Part shown: in pieces, positions 1 through 9,445 of the stretch | Numbering within the stretch: position 1 is the first letter of the stretch | How the letters are laid out: the number at the start of each line of letters is the position of its first letter | Origin: Acetobacteraceae bacterium | GTDB lineage: Bacteria > Pseudomonadota > Alphaproteobacteria > Acetobacterales > Acetobacteraceae | DNA length: 64,000 bases | Assembly (NCBI GenBank): GCA_022842185.1 | Contig: JALHQB010000010.1 | Location: 31,843-95,842 of the forward strand | Direction of reading: 5' to 3' | Program-made: the position numbers and the translations under genes | Notes under the pieces: generated by a model | What the model was told of the DNA's origin: nothing | The model's database searches: none | The model's input: only the letters and a program-made list of their open reading frames with translations

Positions 1-879
1 TTCCACATGCCCGACATGCGGCGCAATGGCGCCGATCGCTTCCTCGAAGCGCGCGCGGATCGCGGGAGTCACCTCGACACAGCCGAGATCGGGAGACACG
101 GCGATGCGCAGCGTCTTCGGATCCATTATCTGTGGCGCCAGGAGCGGTGCCGGATCGGGGTTCCAATCGAAGGGGTCGAGGTGGCTTGAACAGATCATGC
201 CGGCCAGCAGCAGCATCACGTCTTCCGTGCTGCGCGCCATCGGACCAACCACCGAGGAGACGTCGAAGGCCAGCGGAATGCTGGGGTATGCGATGAGGCC
301 AGGCGTCGGTCGCAGCCCGGCGATGCCGTGCGCCGCCGAAGGCCCGCGGATGCTGCCGCCCATGTCCGACCCGGTGGCGAGCGGCACCATGTCGCTTGCG
401 AGCGCGGTGCCAGTTCCGCCGGAGGACCCCGAGCTCGAATAGCGCGCATCATGCGCGTTGCGCGTCAGCCCATAGATGCTGTTCTGCGACGTGCCGCCCT
501 GCAGCAGTTCCGGCACGTTGGTCTTGCCGATGATGATCCCGCCCGCGCGCCGGATGGCGGCGACGGGAGGTGCGTCGGCAGCCGCGACACGGTCCTTGTA
601 GAGCAGGCTGCCGAAAGTCGTATGCAGCCCTTCGACATCCGTCGATTCCTTGACGCCGACCGGCAGGCCGAACAGCGGCGGCAGGTCGGCCACGCGGGCG
701 TCGGCGCGGGCAGCCTCCGCCTCGGCGCGGTCCCAGGCCATTTCGACGAAGGCGTTGAGGTCAGGGTTCAGCCGCTCGATCCGCCGGCGGAAGGCGCTGA
801 GGACCTCGGCGGGGGAAACATCGCCCTTTGCCATCCGGCGGCGCAATTCGGTGGCGCTCTGCGCCGTCAGATCGGTCAT
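1..879 (-). CDS. Amidase signature family enzyme, C-terminal part cut by the window edge
   Basis: The frame is open for 293 codons from ATG at 879 down to base 1, so only the N-terminal part is present. The product belongs to the amidase signature (AS) family, serine hydrolases that cleave carboxamides. The Ser-cisSer-Lys triad is visible: Lys in FGLPVGVKES, the Gly/Ser-rich stretch SSGSSGGTGTALAS, and the signature GGSIRGPSAAHGIAGLRPT. The Asn/Ser-rich region before the Gly/Ser stretch is also typical. The substrate cannot be read from the sequence. It lies outside the photosynthesis cluster, divergent from the HD-domain gene, and is probably an unrelated flank gene. The family assignment is firm; the specific function is unknown. 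Confidence 0.88.
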   Translation of the reverse strand, partial: MTDLTAQSATELRRRMAKGDVSPAEVLSAFRRRIERLNPDLNAFVEMAWDRAEAEAARADARVADLPPLFGLPVGVKESTDVEGLHTTFGSLLYKDRVAAADAPPVAAIRRAGGIIIGKTNVPELLQGGTSQNSIYGLTRNAHDARYSSSGSSGGTGTALASDMVPLATGSDMGGSIRGPSAAHGIAGLRPTPGLIAYPSIPLAFDVSSVVGPMARSTEDVMLLLAGMICSSHLDPFDWNPDPAPLLAPQIMDPKTLRIAVSPDLGCVEVTPAIRARFEEAIGAIAPHVGHVE

Positions 880-1223
880 GGAGGATCCCTTGGAATGGCG
901 TTGCGGAGCAATTCGGCGCGCCGACGCGCGCATCGTCAATCGAGGGACCTTTCGGTGGTGCCCCCCCCTCGCCTGGGCGGCTCGTCGTGCAACAGGCACA
1001 CTGGCCGACCAGTCCTTGCCCGCGGCGGTGGCGTCCGGGTTCGCGGCCGCGACGCATTCCGGCCCGGGCTGGTTGATCTGCCGCGCGCCCGCAATCTCGA
1101 CGCGCGAGCGAAGCCTCGTGCCGGTGGACGTGCCGACCGTTGCCGAAGCCTGCCCGGGGCGGTACTGGAATGGGCGGATGGCACTCTGGACGCCGGTGGT
1201 CCGCTCCTCCGGCGCAACGGCGG
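880..1223. other. Intergenic stretch, no supported gene
   Basis: 344 bases lie between the divergent amidase and HD-domain genes. No convincing coding frame, RNA gene or terminator is seen. It contains an 8-C homopolymer at 961-968. A minus-strand frame is open on both sides of that tract, but it has no recognisable protein and no start with a ribosome site. Confidence 0.5.
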
Positions 1224-1883
1224 ATGACAGCGATGTTTGCAACCGAGAGCGATACAGTGACCCGCAGGCTGACCCCAGCGCTGCGCGAACAGGTGCGACA
1301 CGAATTGCCGGAGATCGCGCAGATCCGCGACGACGACCTGCGGGAGAAGGTGATCAGTGCCTGGTGCCTTGCCTTGGCACGCAGCAGCTACGCGTCAATC
1401 CGGGAGATCCCGCCCGAGGGCAATCCCGGCTCGATGAGGCTGATCCGCGGCGATCAGACGGACCACATCCGTGGCGTGACGCGCCTTGCCATCGCCATGG
1501 CGGACGAACTCGCGACCACCAATCCGGACCTGCCGTTGAACCGCGACATCGTGGTGGCTGGCGGTATCTGCCACGATGTCGGCAAGCCCTGGGAGTTCGA
1601 CCCGGAGAACCGCAAGCGGTGGCAGGGGGCGCGGCACAAGGCGGGCGTACCGTCGCTGCGCCATCCGGCCTATGGCGCGCATCTCTGCCTGCTGGTGGGT
1701 CTGCCGGAGGAGGTCGCGCATATCGCCGCCGCGCATTCCGGCGAAGGCGAGTTGCTGGTGCGCAGCCTGGAGAACACGATCGTCCATACGGCCGATATCG
1801 GCTATTGGTCGATCATGCTGGCGGGCGGGCTGATCGACCCCGACACCATCGCGGGCAAGTATAAGCGGCCGATATCGCTGTAG
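1224..1883 (+). CDS. HD-domain phosphohydrolase-like protein
   Basis: A 219-residue soluble protein starting at ATG 1224; a second in-frame ATG lies at 1233. It carries an HD-type metal-binding pattern: an upstream His in DHIRGVTRLA, the His-Asp pair in GGICHDVGKPWEF, and a further His in AAAHSGEGE. HD proteins are metal-dependent phosphohydrolases, often acting on nucleotides. No second catalytic domain is attached. The ribosome site is weak (GGCGG), so the exact start is uncertain. It stands alone between the amidase and bphO with no operon partner. The family call is good; the substrate is unknown. Confidence 0.7.
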   Translation: MTAMFATESDTVTRRLTPALREQVRHELPEIAQIRDDDLREKVISAWCLALARSSYASIREIPPEGNPGSMRLIRGDQTDHIRGVTRLAIAMADELATTNPDLPLNRDIVVAGGICHDVGKPWEFDPENRKRWQGARHKAGVPSLRHPAYGAHLCLLVGLPEEVAHIAAAHSGEGELLVRSLENTIVHTADIGYWSIMLAGGLIDPDTIAGKYKRPISL

Positions 1884-2250
1884 CTTCCGCCAGGATAAGT
1901 TAAGGCGCGACCGACCCTCGACGGCGGGCGGCCGGCGCGTAAGAGCGTTTTGCGCAGAACGCTCGCGGGAGCCGACAGCGCCACGCGAACAGGCCCCCGG
2001 CCTGGCTGTTCGTTCCGGATGGGGATCCCGCCCTGCCGCGGCGCCGGCAATCGGAGGCTCCCACTCAACAAAATCCATGCGCCCATCTGCGCAGTCCGCT
2101 TGGGGTGATGCGCCAGGGCTGACCGAGTCTGCGGTTCGATTACCGGCAGCAGTGCACGACGATCTCGCCGTGTTCCTGAAACCACATTTCTCACATGACA
2201 AGGCACGGTCCCGTTGAGGACAACCCGCTACGCGGCGCAGACGATCGCCG
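1884..2250. other. Intergenic stretch holding one short hairpin
   Basis: 367 bases separate the convergent HD-domain gene and bphO. The only structure seen is a perfect 7-bp stem with an 8-base loop (GAGCGTT at 1943-1949, AACGCTC at 1958-1964). It may terminate the HD gene, although no T-run follows. No convincing coding frame is visible. Confidence 0.5.
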
Positions 2251-2892
2251 TCACACCGTTTCCGCCAAGAGCGTGCCCCGCGCCTCGATGCATGCCTCGA
2301 ACAGGGCAAAAGCGCCCATCGCGGCGGAAATCATCGTGTCGCGGTCTTCGTCAGCCGCGCCCATGCGCTCGATTGCGTCGCAAAGGTCGCGCCACATGGC
2401 GCCGTGTCTCGGTCCGTATCCGACCAGAAAGGAACGCCCCACCGTGCTGCCGGGCGCCAGCAGCCCATCCAGGGATCGCGCCAGACCCAATCCCCCCAAC
2501 CGGGATCCTTCGCTGACGTAGAGATAGCCGATCGCCGCGGCCGCGGATCCCGGCACCAGCAGGAACTGGTGCACTGGCGACGGCGCAATCATCGCTGGCG
2601 CGCCAAGATCGGCGAGGTCATTGTGCAGCAGAGGCGACCGGCGCCGCTCGGCCACATCTATGCCGTGTTCCGACAGGTCCGGACCACGATGAAGTCGATC
2701 CTCGACAGCCTCGTGGAACATCAGGAACCGATGCAGCAGCGCGATATAGTCGGATCGCGAGATGCTGCCCTCGGCCAGGCGCCGCAGCATCGGATGCTGG
2801 TGCAGCCGCTGATGAATGACATCCGTGGCGCGGCGCAATCCATCGCGCGCCGACCGGTCAGGCATGGGCTGCTTCTGGACGGTGTCGTCCAT
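2251..2892 (-). CDS. bphO: Biliverdin-producing haem oxygenase BphO
   Basis: A 213-residue haem oxygenase that opens haem to biliverdin IX-alpha, iron and CO, supplying the chromophore of the adjacent bacteriophytochrome. A candidate proximal haem-ligand His lies in the N-terminal helix (ATDVIHQRLHQHP). The distal-helix glycine region appears as YLYVSEGSRLGG, the usual haem oxygenase signature. Length fits bacterial HO/BphO proteins. The start is ATG 2892, 2 bases after the bphP stop codon (2895-2897), so the gene is the last member of a ppsR2-bphP-bphO operon. Pairing of bphO with bphP is well known; the sequence shows nothing unusual. Confidence 0.92.
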   Translation of the reverse strand: MDDTVQKQPMPDRSARDGLRRATDVIHQRLHQHPMLRRLAEGSISRSDYIALLHRFLMFHEAVEDRLHRGPDLSEHGIDVAERRRSPLLHNDLADLGAPAMIAPSPVHQFLLVPGSAAAAIGYLYVSEGSRLGGLGLARSLDGLLAPGSTVGRSFLVGYGPRHGAMWRDLCDAIERMGAADEDRDTMISAAMGAFALFEACIEARGTLLAETV

Positions 2893-2894
2893 GA

Positions 2895-5090
2895 TCAGGG
2901 GCGCTTCGACGACAGGTATTGCGCGTGTCCGATCAGGACCTCCAGGACTTCCGCAGTCCGCGCGACGGAAGCCCGCACGCTTTCCAGCAAAACCGGCATC
3001 CGTTCCGGTTCCACGCCATCGGTGATCTCCAACGCCGCCAGCTGGGCATTTTCCACCACGGCCGCGAGCAACGTGCGGAAGACGAGGTCCTCATGGGAAG
3101 AATGGCGCCCGGCACGCGGCCGGTGTCCTGCGACGATGTCCTCCTGGAACCGTCTGCGGGCCGCATCCGCTTCCTTGCGTCGGGTCAGGTCGTTGAACAG
3201 GAAGACGAACCCCAGGACGCGATCCGGTGCCGAGAAAACCGGATCGGCGCGCACCAACAGTGCAAGTCCGTCGTCCTCCCCTTCGCCTTGCTTCAGCCGC
3301 ACTTCCCCACGCCAGCTTCGCAGATTCCCCAGCAGGTCGCGCAGCCTTCGCTGGATCAACTCGTCATCGGTCAGGCAGCGGATCAGGTCCGTCATCTGGC
3401 GCGGTATGGGGCGTGCCGCCTCAGGCAGCAGGCGTTCGAAGGCGGAGTTCGTGAGCTGGATGGTGCCGGCAGCGTCGCAGATCAGGACGGGCAGATCCGA
3501 TGCCAGGACCTGGCCGCGCACCAGATCCATCTGGTCCTGGACGATCAGCATGCGGACGGACCGGAACTGCAACACCACGTCGGTCACCGTCTCCCCGATC
3601 ATTCGGGCCGCGGTCAGGTCGCGCGGGGTCCATGGGTCGCCGGTTCCTTCCACCAGCTGACGCCACTGCGCGAAGGACCGTCGCGGCGAAAGGTCGGATG
3701 GGCTGTTGCCGACAACCACAGGCTTCGTCGGATCGCCGCCCCAGGTGACGGTCCGTTTCCGCTCGGGCCGGAACCACAGCAGGTATTCGCCAGGGGCGGT
3801 TGAAATCGAGGCGGCGATCAGCCCGCTCGCCACTGGCGTGAGGCGCGCCAGGGACGGCTCCCGCAGGCCGAGCGCATTGATCGCGGCAACCGGCATGCGC
3901 GGCTGCGAATCGAGCCAACGGCCGATCTCCCGCAACTCGACGGTGCCGGGCACCTCGCCCACGCTCTGGACCTGACCTTCGAACAGCAGCGCGGCGCCGG
4001 CCGCGCCGACCGGTGAGAGCAGGGCGTCGGTCGCCTCGAACAGTGCCGTGCGCCAATCGCCCTTGCGGGAGATGGCCTCGATCATGCGCTGTTCCAGTCG
4101 GCGCACGGCAATCTCGGCCTGGCCCTGGACGAAGCTCTCCAGCGCGGCAATGCGCGTGCCCAGGGCCTCCGCCAGCATCTCGCAGACCGCGCGCGTCTCG
4201 AAGGCGGCGAAGCGCGGGACGTAGTGGTGGCAGGACACCAGGCCCCACAGCCGCCCACCCACCATGATCGAAGCGACCATCGTCGCCGCCACACCCATGT
4301 TCCGCAGATACTGGACGTGGATCGGCGAGGAACTGCGCAGCACGCACATCGACATGTCGAGCTCTGCCCCGGTCAGCGGCGACAGGCGCGGTTCGATCGG
4401 CACCGGCGTGTAGTTGATGTCGATCAGGACACGGACGCGGTTGCGCTCATACAGGCGCCGCGCGATCTGCGGAATATCCGAGGCCGGGTAGCGATTGCCG
4501 AGATAGGGCTCCAGTTCCAGCCGTCTCTGCTCCGAATAGACCTCGCCGTGGCCGTCCTCGTCGAAGCGGTAGATCATCACGCGGTCATAGCCGGTGACAG
4601 CGCGGAAGACGCGCGCCGCTTCGTCGCACAGGGCCTGCAGCGTGTAGGTGCCGAGCAGCCGCTGCAGCGCCGTCTCGACTTGCCGGGCAAAGTCCACCGC
4701 CTCGGCCGCCGGTTCGAATTCGATCACCAGACCGCCGCCAGCCGGGCGATGAACGAGCACGTCGCAGGCCATACCGGACGGACCGGCCACGCAGCGCAGG
4801 GCCGCCGGTACCGCATCCAGCTGGTCATCGAGAAACGGCCGGATCCGCGCGTCGAGTTCGCTGCTGATCTCGGCCAGCGTCACGCCCGGGCGCAGATGAT
4901 CGCAGCCGAGGAAGGCCGCGCAATTGGCACTGGCCTGTACCACCTCCAGCCCGGGTTCGCTGACGACGAGGAGGGCCCCATGCGGCTGGATGGAACCAGC
5001 CAAATGGATCTGTTCGCGCTCACAATTCGACAGATCGGCCTGACCAAAGGCCGGCAGGAAAGCCTGAGCCAACCTGGAGGCGTCTGTCAC
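2895..5090 (-). CDS. bphP: Bacteriophytochrome BphP with PAS output and no kinase
   Basis: A 731-residue red/far-red photoreceptor. Domains in order: N-terminal PAS with the biliverdin-binding Cys (LSNCEREQIHLAGSIQPHG), GAF with the PASDIP motif and SPIHVQYLRNMGV, PHY with a tongue motif (LSPRRSFAQW), a further PAS domain (from about residue 540), and a short helical C-terminus. No H-box or HATPase domain is present, unlike ordinary bacteriophytochrome kinases. This architecture resembles the phytochromes of Bradyrhizobium and Rhodopseudomonas that signal by binding PpsR2. GTG at 5090 is the start; it overlaps the ppsR2 stop (GTGA) and is preceded by GAGGACGAG. Signalling by direct antagonism of the neighbouring PpsR is inference from context. 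Confidence 0.93.
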   Translation of the reverse strand: MTDASRLAQAFLPAFGQADLSNCEREQIHLAGSIQPHGALLVVSEPGLEVVQASANCAAFLGCDHLRPGVTLAEISSELDARIRPFLDDQLDAVPAALRCVAGPSGMACDVLVHRPAGGGLVIEFEPAAEAVDFARQVETALQRLLGTYTLQALCDEAARVFRAVTGYDRVMIYRFDEDGHGEVYSEQRRLELEPYLGNRYPASDIPQIARRLYERNRVRVLIDINYTPVPIEPRLSPLTGAELDMSMCVLRSSSPIHVQYLRNMGVAATMVASIMVGGRLWGLVSCHHYVPRFAAFETRAVCEMLAEALGTRIAALESFVQGQAEIAVRRLEQRMIEAISRKGDWRTALFEATDALLSPVGAAGAALLFEGQVQSVGEVPGTVELREIGRWLDSQPRMPVAAINALGLREPSLARLTPVASGLIAASISTAPGEYLLWFRPERKRTVTWGGDPTKPVVVGNSPSDLSPRRSFAQWRQLVEGTGDPWTPRDLTAARMIGETVTDVVLQFRSVRMLIVQDQMDLVRGQVLASDLPVLICDAAGTIQLTNSAFERLLPEAARPIPRQMTDLIRCLTDDELIQRRLRDLLGNLRSWRGEVRLKQGEGEDDGLALLVRADPVFSAPDRVLGFVFLFNDLTRRKEADAARRRFQEDIVAGHRPRAGRHSSHEDLVFRTLLAAVVENAQLAALEITDGVEPERMPVLLESVRASVARTAEVLEVLIGHAQYLSSKRP

Positions 5091-6439
5091 ACCTCGTCCT
5101 CCACCTCATCGTCGGACTGCGCGTGAAAGCCGTAGCGGTCGAGCTTGGCGTAAAGGCTCTGGCGACTGAGACCGAGCAGTTCCGCCGTCGCCGTGCGATT
5201 GCCATTGGCGAGCGCGAGGGCGCGTTCGATGCAGTGGCGTTCCAGCACCGCGGCCGTCTGCCGCACCAGCGCCGGCAGAGGCGTTTTACCGATGCCATCC
5301 TCGATCGCGGTGAAGGCCTTGCTCAGCGGTGTGGTGTCGTCACGCGCGGACATCCGGCGGCCGATGTCGCGGACGATCAGGCCAATCGCACGAGCGCTGC
5401 CGATGCCGCTGCTGGCGGCTGAAATCTCGACATCCGCTTCCAGGCCCACCTCGCCGGTGATCACGGTGGGGAACTGGCTGACCGCGCCATGTTCATGCAG
5501 CGTGGCCAACAGCACGCCAAGGCTGGAGCCGGGCCGGGACAACCAGCGTCCGATCGACTGACCCAGGACGCCGGCTTCCGTCGGCGCCTGGATCAGTTCA
5601 AGAAATGCCTTGTTGGCGCGCCGCATCGTGCCGTCCTGGTCGGTGACGGCGAAGGCGTCGGGCAGGCGCTCGAGTATGTCATCGACCCGCAGCAGCGTGC
5701 CGCGCGCGGCCGATTGCGTATCCGTCCCGGCACTGGCGAGCTGCAGGAGGAAAACGGGCCCGGGGTCCCGCGCCATAAGCGTCGCTCGCACGAGCCACGA
5801 TGTGCGCTCGGCACCCAGATGCACAAGGATACCCGGCGCGCGGCCATGTTCGCGGGCGCGCCGCAGCATGCCGCGGAAGGCCTCCTCGTCACGCGGTGCG
5901 ACCTCGTGCAGGAACTCCCAGCCCGGAGCCAGGCCGATGGCGCGGATTGCCGCCGGATTCGCCTCGATGACGCGCAGCGATTCCGCTTCCACCACCAGCA
6001 CCGCTTCATTCGAAGCGTCGAACAACAGTCGCGAGCGCGTCTCGATGTCGCGCAGCTTCCAATAATCCTGCTCACGCGCCTGCTGCGTGGCGATCAGCCG
6101 GGACTGGAGCTCGGCCACCGCCTGCAAGTTCTTGCCGACGGCGATGAGGCCCGCCTCCCCGCCCAGCCGGACGGTGGTGTATTCGATCGGCAGTTCGAGG
6201 CCGCTGGGAAAGCGTTGCCGGACCTGGCGGAAGGCCGAGACGCCGCGATTGCGCGCATCATCCAGCATGCGGCTGATCCAGTCGCCGCCCGTATCGCCCA
6301 CCGTATCGATCCAGGGGCGGCCAACCCAATCGCCAACCTGCTCGGTCGGGATGGCGCTCGACAAATCGGCTTGCCGAATCACACCCTCCCAATCGAGCAT
6401 GAGGGTAATGTCGGGTTGCGCGAAGTTGACACGGTTCAT
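5087..6439 (-). CDS. ppsR2: PpsR/CrtJ-type transcriptional repressor, phytochrome-linked paralogue
   Basis: A 450-residue PpsR/CrtJ regulator: an N-terminal PAS-like region, a glutamine/arginine-rich coiled linker (about 105-130), two PAS domains, and a C-terminal Fis-type helix-turn-helix (NRTATAELLGLSRQSLYAKL). It has a single Cys, at about residue 403 in the HTH domain (LERHCIERAL), at the position of a redox-active Cys in CrtJ. ATG 6439 is preferred over an upstream ATG at 6511, because the latter lies inside the palindrome after pufC and adds an unrelated tail. It heads the ppsR2-bphP-bphO operon. The second PpsR in this window (44121-45551) has three Cys, so the two may sense different inputs. 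Confidence 0.9.
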   Translation of the reverse strand: MNRVNFAQPDITLMLDWEGVIRQADLSSAIPTEQVGDWVGRPWIDTVGDTGGDWISRMLDDARNRGVSAFRQVRQRFPSGLELPIEYTTVRLGGEAGLIAVGKNLQAVAELQSRLIATQQAREQDYWKLRDIETRSRLLFDASNEAVLVVEAESLRVIEANPAAIRAIGLAPGWEFLHEVAPRDEEAFRGMLRRAREHGRAPGILVHLGAERTSWLVRATLMARDPGPVFLLQLASAGTDTQSAARGTLLRVDDILERLPDAFAVTDQDGTMRRANKAFLELIQAPTEAGVLGQSIGRWLSRPGSSLGVLLATLHEHGAVSQFPTVITGEVGLEADVEISAASSGIGSARAIGLIVRDIGRRMSARDDTTPLSKAFTAIEDGIGKTPLPALVRQTAAVLERHCIERALALANGNRTATAELLGLSRQSLYAKLDRYGFHAQSDDEVEDEV

Positions 6440-6507
6440 GGTACGTTCCAGCGGCGCCGACCTTATCCTGACATCGACCCAGGCACTACTGTAAACCATA
6501 TCATCCG

Positions 6508-6542
6508 GCATTGCAGGCCTGAGTTTGTCAGGCCTGCAATGC
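6508..6542. terminator. Perfect 15-bp inverted repeat after pufC
   Basis: GCATTGCAGGCCTGA (6508-6522) and TCAGGCCTGCAATGC (6528-6542) form a perfect 15-bp stem with a 5-base loop, 18 bases past the pufC stop and before ppsR2. It is most likely the 3' end or a stabilising hairpin of the puf transcript. No T-run follows on the minus strand, so Rho-independent termination is not certain. It could also be an operator for ppsR2. Confidence 0.6.
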
Positions 6543-6559
6543 GCGATGGACCGCGATGG

Positions 6560-7582
6560 TCACTGTGCGGGCGGGGAAGCGAGTTCCGGATAATCCCGCA
6601 GCATCGGCGCGCCGAACAGCGGCCGGCTGACACCTTGGTGGCACGTCGCGCAATTGACCTGGAGGGCATCGCCCATCGGCCCCAGCCGGTTCGCTGGCAG
6701 GATGTCCCGCAGTGGGGCGATGTAGTTCGTGTTCAGGTCACGCACCATGCGGATACCGTGCCAGGCCGGTACGCGCGGACCGCGGCTTTCATCCCAGGGC
6801 GAGAATGAACGGGTGTTGTGACAGAAGGTGCAGTTCACCCCCAGCGCCTCGGACATATGCATCATCATGCCATAGACCGATTCCGCGTTCTGGATGGAAT
6901 GCGGTGTACCGGTCGCCAACGCCGTCGGACTTTGAAGCCGGATGTTCTCCGCCCCCGACAGGTAGTTCGAGAATGGATCATGCGGCAGCGATGTCAGTCC
7001 GACGCTCGGTTCGCCCCGGTTCTGCATGCGGGGCGATGCCGCCATGCCGCGCGCGCCCTGTTCTGGCGCGGCCGACCACACTTGCTCGGGCACCGGCCGT
7101 CCACGGTGGCAGGTGTAGCACGTCACGCCGGTCTGCTGCACATGGTTGGCCCAGCCGTTGTTGACGTGACGCACCATCTCGATCATCCGGCGCGCCACCT
7201 GCTTGCGGTAGTTGTTCTCGGCCGCGAAGTCGCCTTCCACATGACAACCGTTGCAGCCGGCTTCGGGCGAGACCCATTCGGTCATCACCTGCATGATGCG
7301 GCCGAATTGCTCGATGCTGAGATGACCCAGGAGGGGGACGTTCTCGTAGATCGAGGAGGCGCGGTCGCCCTCGGCGTCGGCCGCCTCCGGCGGCGGCGGC
7401 ACCTGGTTGCGGTCCCACAGGATCGCGTCGGATCGTGGATTGGTCACCTGGACCATCCCGGTGCCGCGGAAGCCGGTCTGTGAGCTGAGCACCGGGGGCC
7501 GTTCGAAGGCCTGGAGGACGAAGACCACGCCGAAGAACGACGCAATCAGCACCGCCAGGACCAGGGGAAAGCGGTATTTCAT
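6560..7582 (-). CDS. pufC: Tetrahaem reaction-centre cytochrome c subunit
   Basis: A 340-residue reaction-centre cytochrome that donates electrons to the photo-oxidised special pair on the periplasmic face. It shows four CXXCH haem sites at residues 110-114 (CNGCH), 155-159 (CYTCH), 251-255 (CTFCH) and 311-315 (CATCH). An N-terminal hydrophobic segment (about 5-24) with no lipobox Cys suggests a membrane anchor rather than a lipoprotein. ATG 7582 overlaps the pufM stop by the ATGA arrangement. The length fits the family. It is the last gene of the puf operon. Confidence 0.97.
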   Translation of the reverse strand: MKYRFPLVLAVLIASFFGVVFVLQAFERPPVLSSQTGFRGTGMVQVTNPRSDAILWDRNQVPPPPEAADAEGDRASSIYENVPLLGHLSIEQFGRIMQVMTEWVSPEAGCNGCHVEGDFAAENNYRKQVARRMIEMVRHVNNGWANHVQQTGVTCYTCHRGRPVPEQVWSAAPEQGARGMAASPRMQNRGEPSVGLTSLPHDPFSNYLSGAENIRLQSPTALATGTPHSIQNAESVYGMMMHMSEALGVNCTFCHNTRSFSPWDESRGPRVPAWHGIRMVRDLNTNYIAPLRDILPANRLGPMGDALQVNCATCHQGVSRPLFGAPMLRDYPELASPPAQ

Positions 7583-8556
7583 CGCGTGCCTCCCACGCTG
7601 AGCGCCGGATCGATCAACAAAGGCGCAACCGAGGGATAGCTCGGCGCGTAGCCCCGCTGCATCGCCCAGGCGTACCAGTTGTCCACCACCGTGCCGGTCA
7701 GCAGGATGCCGATGCCACCGGCGATCGGGCACAGCGCCGCGAACCACCACGCCCAGCGATGCAGCGATTCGAAAGTGGCGTTGAAGCCCATGGTCCAGCG
7801 CCAGAAGATCGCCGCACGTTCGGCTGCGGTGCCCCGATCCACGGCCTGCTCCACCTCCCGCTCACCGCCGAAGCGGCTGACGGCGAGGATGGTCGCGCCA
7901 TGCATCGCGAAGAGCAGCGTCGATCCATAAAGGAAGACGATCGAGAGCGCGTGGAACGGGTTGTAGAACAGGTTGCCGTACTGGATGGAAAACGCCGCTG
8001 TCCAATCCAGATGCGGGAAGATCCCGAATGGCACCGCCTCGGACCAACTGCCCATCAGCAGCGGACGGATGAAGCCGAGCACCAGGTACAACCAGATCGC
8101 CGCGGCGAAGGCCCAGGACAGATGCGTGCCCAGTCCAAGCTGCCGTGCGCGGCGATACAACCTGGCCCACCAAAGCAGCACCGAAAGCGTCAGGAAGAAG
8201 CCCGCCATCAGCCACCATCCGCCATCATGCAATGGCGGGAAACGCAGCCCATAAGCCGGCGCAGGTGGTTCCAGCGCAAGCCAGGGCAAACGACGGACAA
8301 ATTCTATCGGGCTCCAATTCACCGAGGCCAGCATGTTCAGCCCGATGATCTCGAAGGCGACGAAGCCGAAGAACAGCGACAGCACACCGAGATGGCCGAG
8401 ATAGATCGGACCGAGCTGCGCGTCGCCGATCTTCCCTATCAGGTAGTTGAAGCCGCTGGACTTGCCTCGGTAGCGTTCATCGCGTCCGATCGGTGTGCCG
8501 GCATAGAGGGGCCCGCGCACCTGCACGCGGGTAAAGAGGTTGAGGTATTCGGCCAT
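7579..8556 (-). CDS. pufM: Photosynthetic reaction centre M subunit
   Basis: A 325-residue M subunit, which with L binds the BChl special pair, bacteriopheophytins, quinones and non-haem iron. It has five membrane helices. The pattern [18 protein letters not shown] is followed by [15 protein letters not shown], carrying the special-pair His, and by a further iron-ligand His in AMHGATILA. The start is ATG 8556 (MAEYLNLF), 14 bases after the pufL stop, with a GGAGG-type site just upstream. It overlaps pufC by ATGA. The C-terminus is slightly longer than in Rhodobacter, which is usual for reaction centres with a bound cytochrome. Confidence 0.97.
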   Translation of the reverse strand: MAEYLNLFTRVQVRGPLYAGTPIGRDERYRGKSSGFNYLIGKIGDAQLGPIYLGHLGVLSLFFGFVAFEIIGLNMLASVNWSPIEFVRRLPWLALEPPAPAYGLRFPPLHDGGWWLMAGFFLTLSVLLWWARLYRRARQLGLGTHLSWAFAAAIWLYLVLGFIRPLLMGSWSEAVPFGIFPHLDWTAAFSIQYGNLFYNPFHALSIVFLYGSTLLFAMHGATILAVSRFGGEREVEQAVDRGTAAERAAIFWRWTMGFNATFESLHRWAWWFAALCPIAGGIGILLTGTVVDNWYAWAMQRGYAPSYPSVAPLLIDPALSVGGTR

Positions 8557-8570
8557 CGACCTGTCCTCCC

Positions 8571-9398
8571 TTACCGCGCCCAGATGGGCAGGTTGAGCCA
8601 CCAGCCCCACCATTCGGGCCAGCCGCGTGTCCAGAACGGACCGCTGATCACGATGCAGACCGCGCTCCAGAAACCGGCCGACAGCGCGATGAACAGCCCG
8701 AGCCGATGGATGCCGAGCGTGCCGATGGAATAGCCGATGGCATCGCGGAAGAAGGTGTTCTCATGCTCGGTCGTCTTCACCGGCTCACCACGTCCTGGAT
8801 TGATCGCCGCCAGCACCACCGAAGCGTGCATCGACAGCGCCAGCGTGGTGGCGAAGAAGAAGCTTACCGCCAGCATGTGGGCCGGATTGTAGTGGAAGTG
8901 CAGGTACTGGTACCCGACGTTCGACACCCAATCGAGATGCGTCCAGATGCCGTACGGGAAGCCGTGCCCCCAGGCACCCATCAGCACCGGCCGGATCACC
9001 ACCAGCGAGAAATAGGCGAAGATCGCCATGCCGTAGGCGAAGGGGATGTGCATGCCCATGCCGAGCTTGCGCGATATCTCCGCCTGTCGCAGCGCCCAGG
9101 ATATGAAGGCGCCGAGCGCGCAGACCGTGATCGCCTGCCAGAACCCGCCCTGGCGCAACGGCGCAAGCGCCAGGCCATAGTCGAGATCCGGCGGCGCGAC
9201 TGAGATTTTCCAGGGATTCCACACGCCATCGAGCGCGGTGGAATACAGGATCAGCGCCGTGCCGAGCACGCTGAAGAAGATCGTCAGCACGCCGAAGAAG
9301 CCGACGTAGAAGGGCCCGACCCAGAAATCGAACAGGTCGCCGCCGATCAGTGTTCCGCCGCGGACGCGGTATTTCTTCTCAAATGACAGCATCGTCAT
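8571..9398 (-). CDS. pufL: Photosynthetic reaction centre L subunit
   Basis: A 275-residue L subunit. The N-terminus [20 protein letters not shown] is the conserved family start, which fixes ATG 9398. Five transmembrane helices are visible. The special-pair and accessory BChl ligand region reads [18 protein letters not shown], followed by the conserved NPAHM and [14 protein letters not shown] segments. It lies about 100 bases after pufA, across a gap filled by two hairpins, and directly before pufM. It is co-transcribed with pufBAMC. Confidence 0.98.
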   Translation of the reverse strand: MTMLSFEKKYRVRGGTLIGGDLFDFWVGPFYVGFFGVLTIFFSVLGTALILYSTALDGVWNPWKISVAPPDLDYGLALAPLRQGGFWQAITVCALGAFISWALRQAEISRKLGMGMHIPFAYGMAIFAYFSLVVIRPVLMGAWGHGFPYGIWTHLDWVSNVGYQYLHFHYNPAHMLAVSFFFATTLALSMHASVVLAAINPGRGEPVKTTEHENTFFRDAIGYSIGTLGIHRLGLFIALSAGFWSAVCIVISGPFWTRGWPEWWGWWLNLPIWAR

Positions 9399-9421
9399 GG
9401 GCGTGTCCTCCCGCCTGCCGC

Positions 9422-9438
9422 GGCGACGCAAGGTCGCC
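9422..9438 (-). repeat. Second small hairpin just before pufL
   Basis: GGCGAC (9422-9427) and GTCGCC (9433-9438) form a 6-bp stem with a 5-base loop immediately upstream of the pufL ribosome site. It could limit pufL initiation or cap the decay-resistant segment. The function is inferred from position. Confidence 0.5.
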
Positions 9439-9445
9439 TGAGGGA

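Noticed and set aside
880..1223. Open minus-strand frames on both sides of the 8-C tract at 961-968, which could join by a frameshift into one protein
   Set aside because: No recognisable domain, no ribosome site and no homologue known to me; high-GC DNA gives long chance frames.
5087..6511. Longer PpsR2 starting at ATG 6511
   Set aside because: That ATG lies inside the palindrome after pufC and adds residues unlike any PpsR N-terminus; ATG 6439 fits better.
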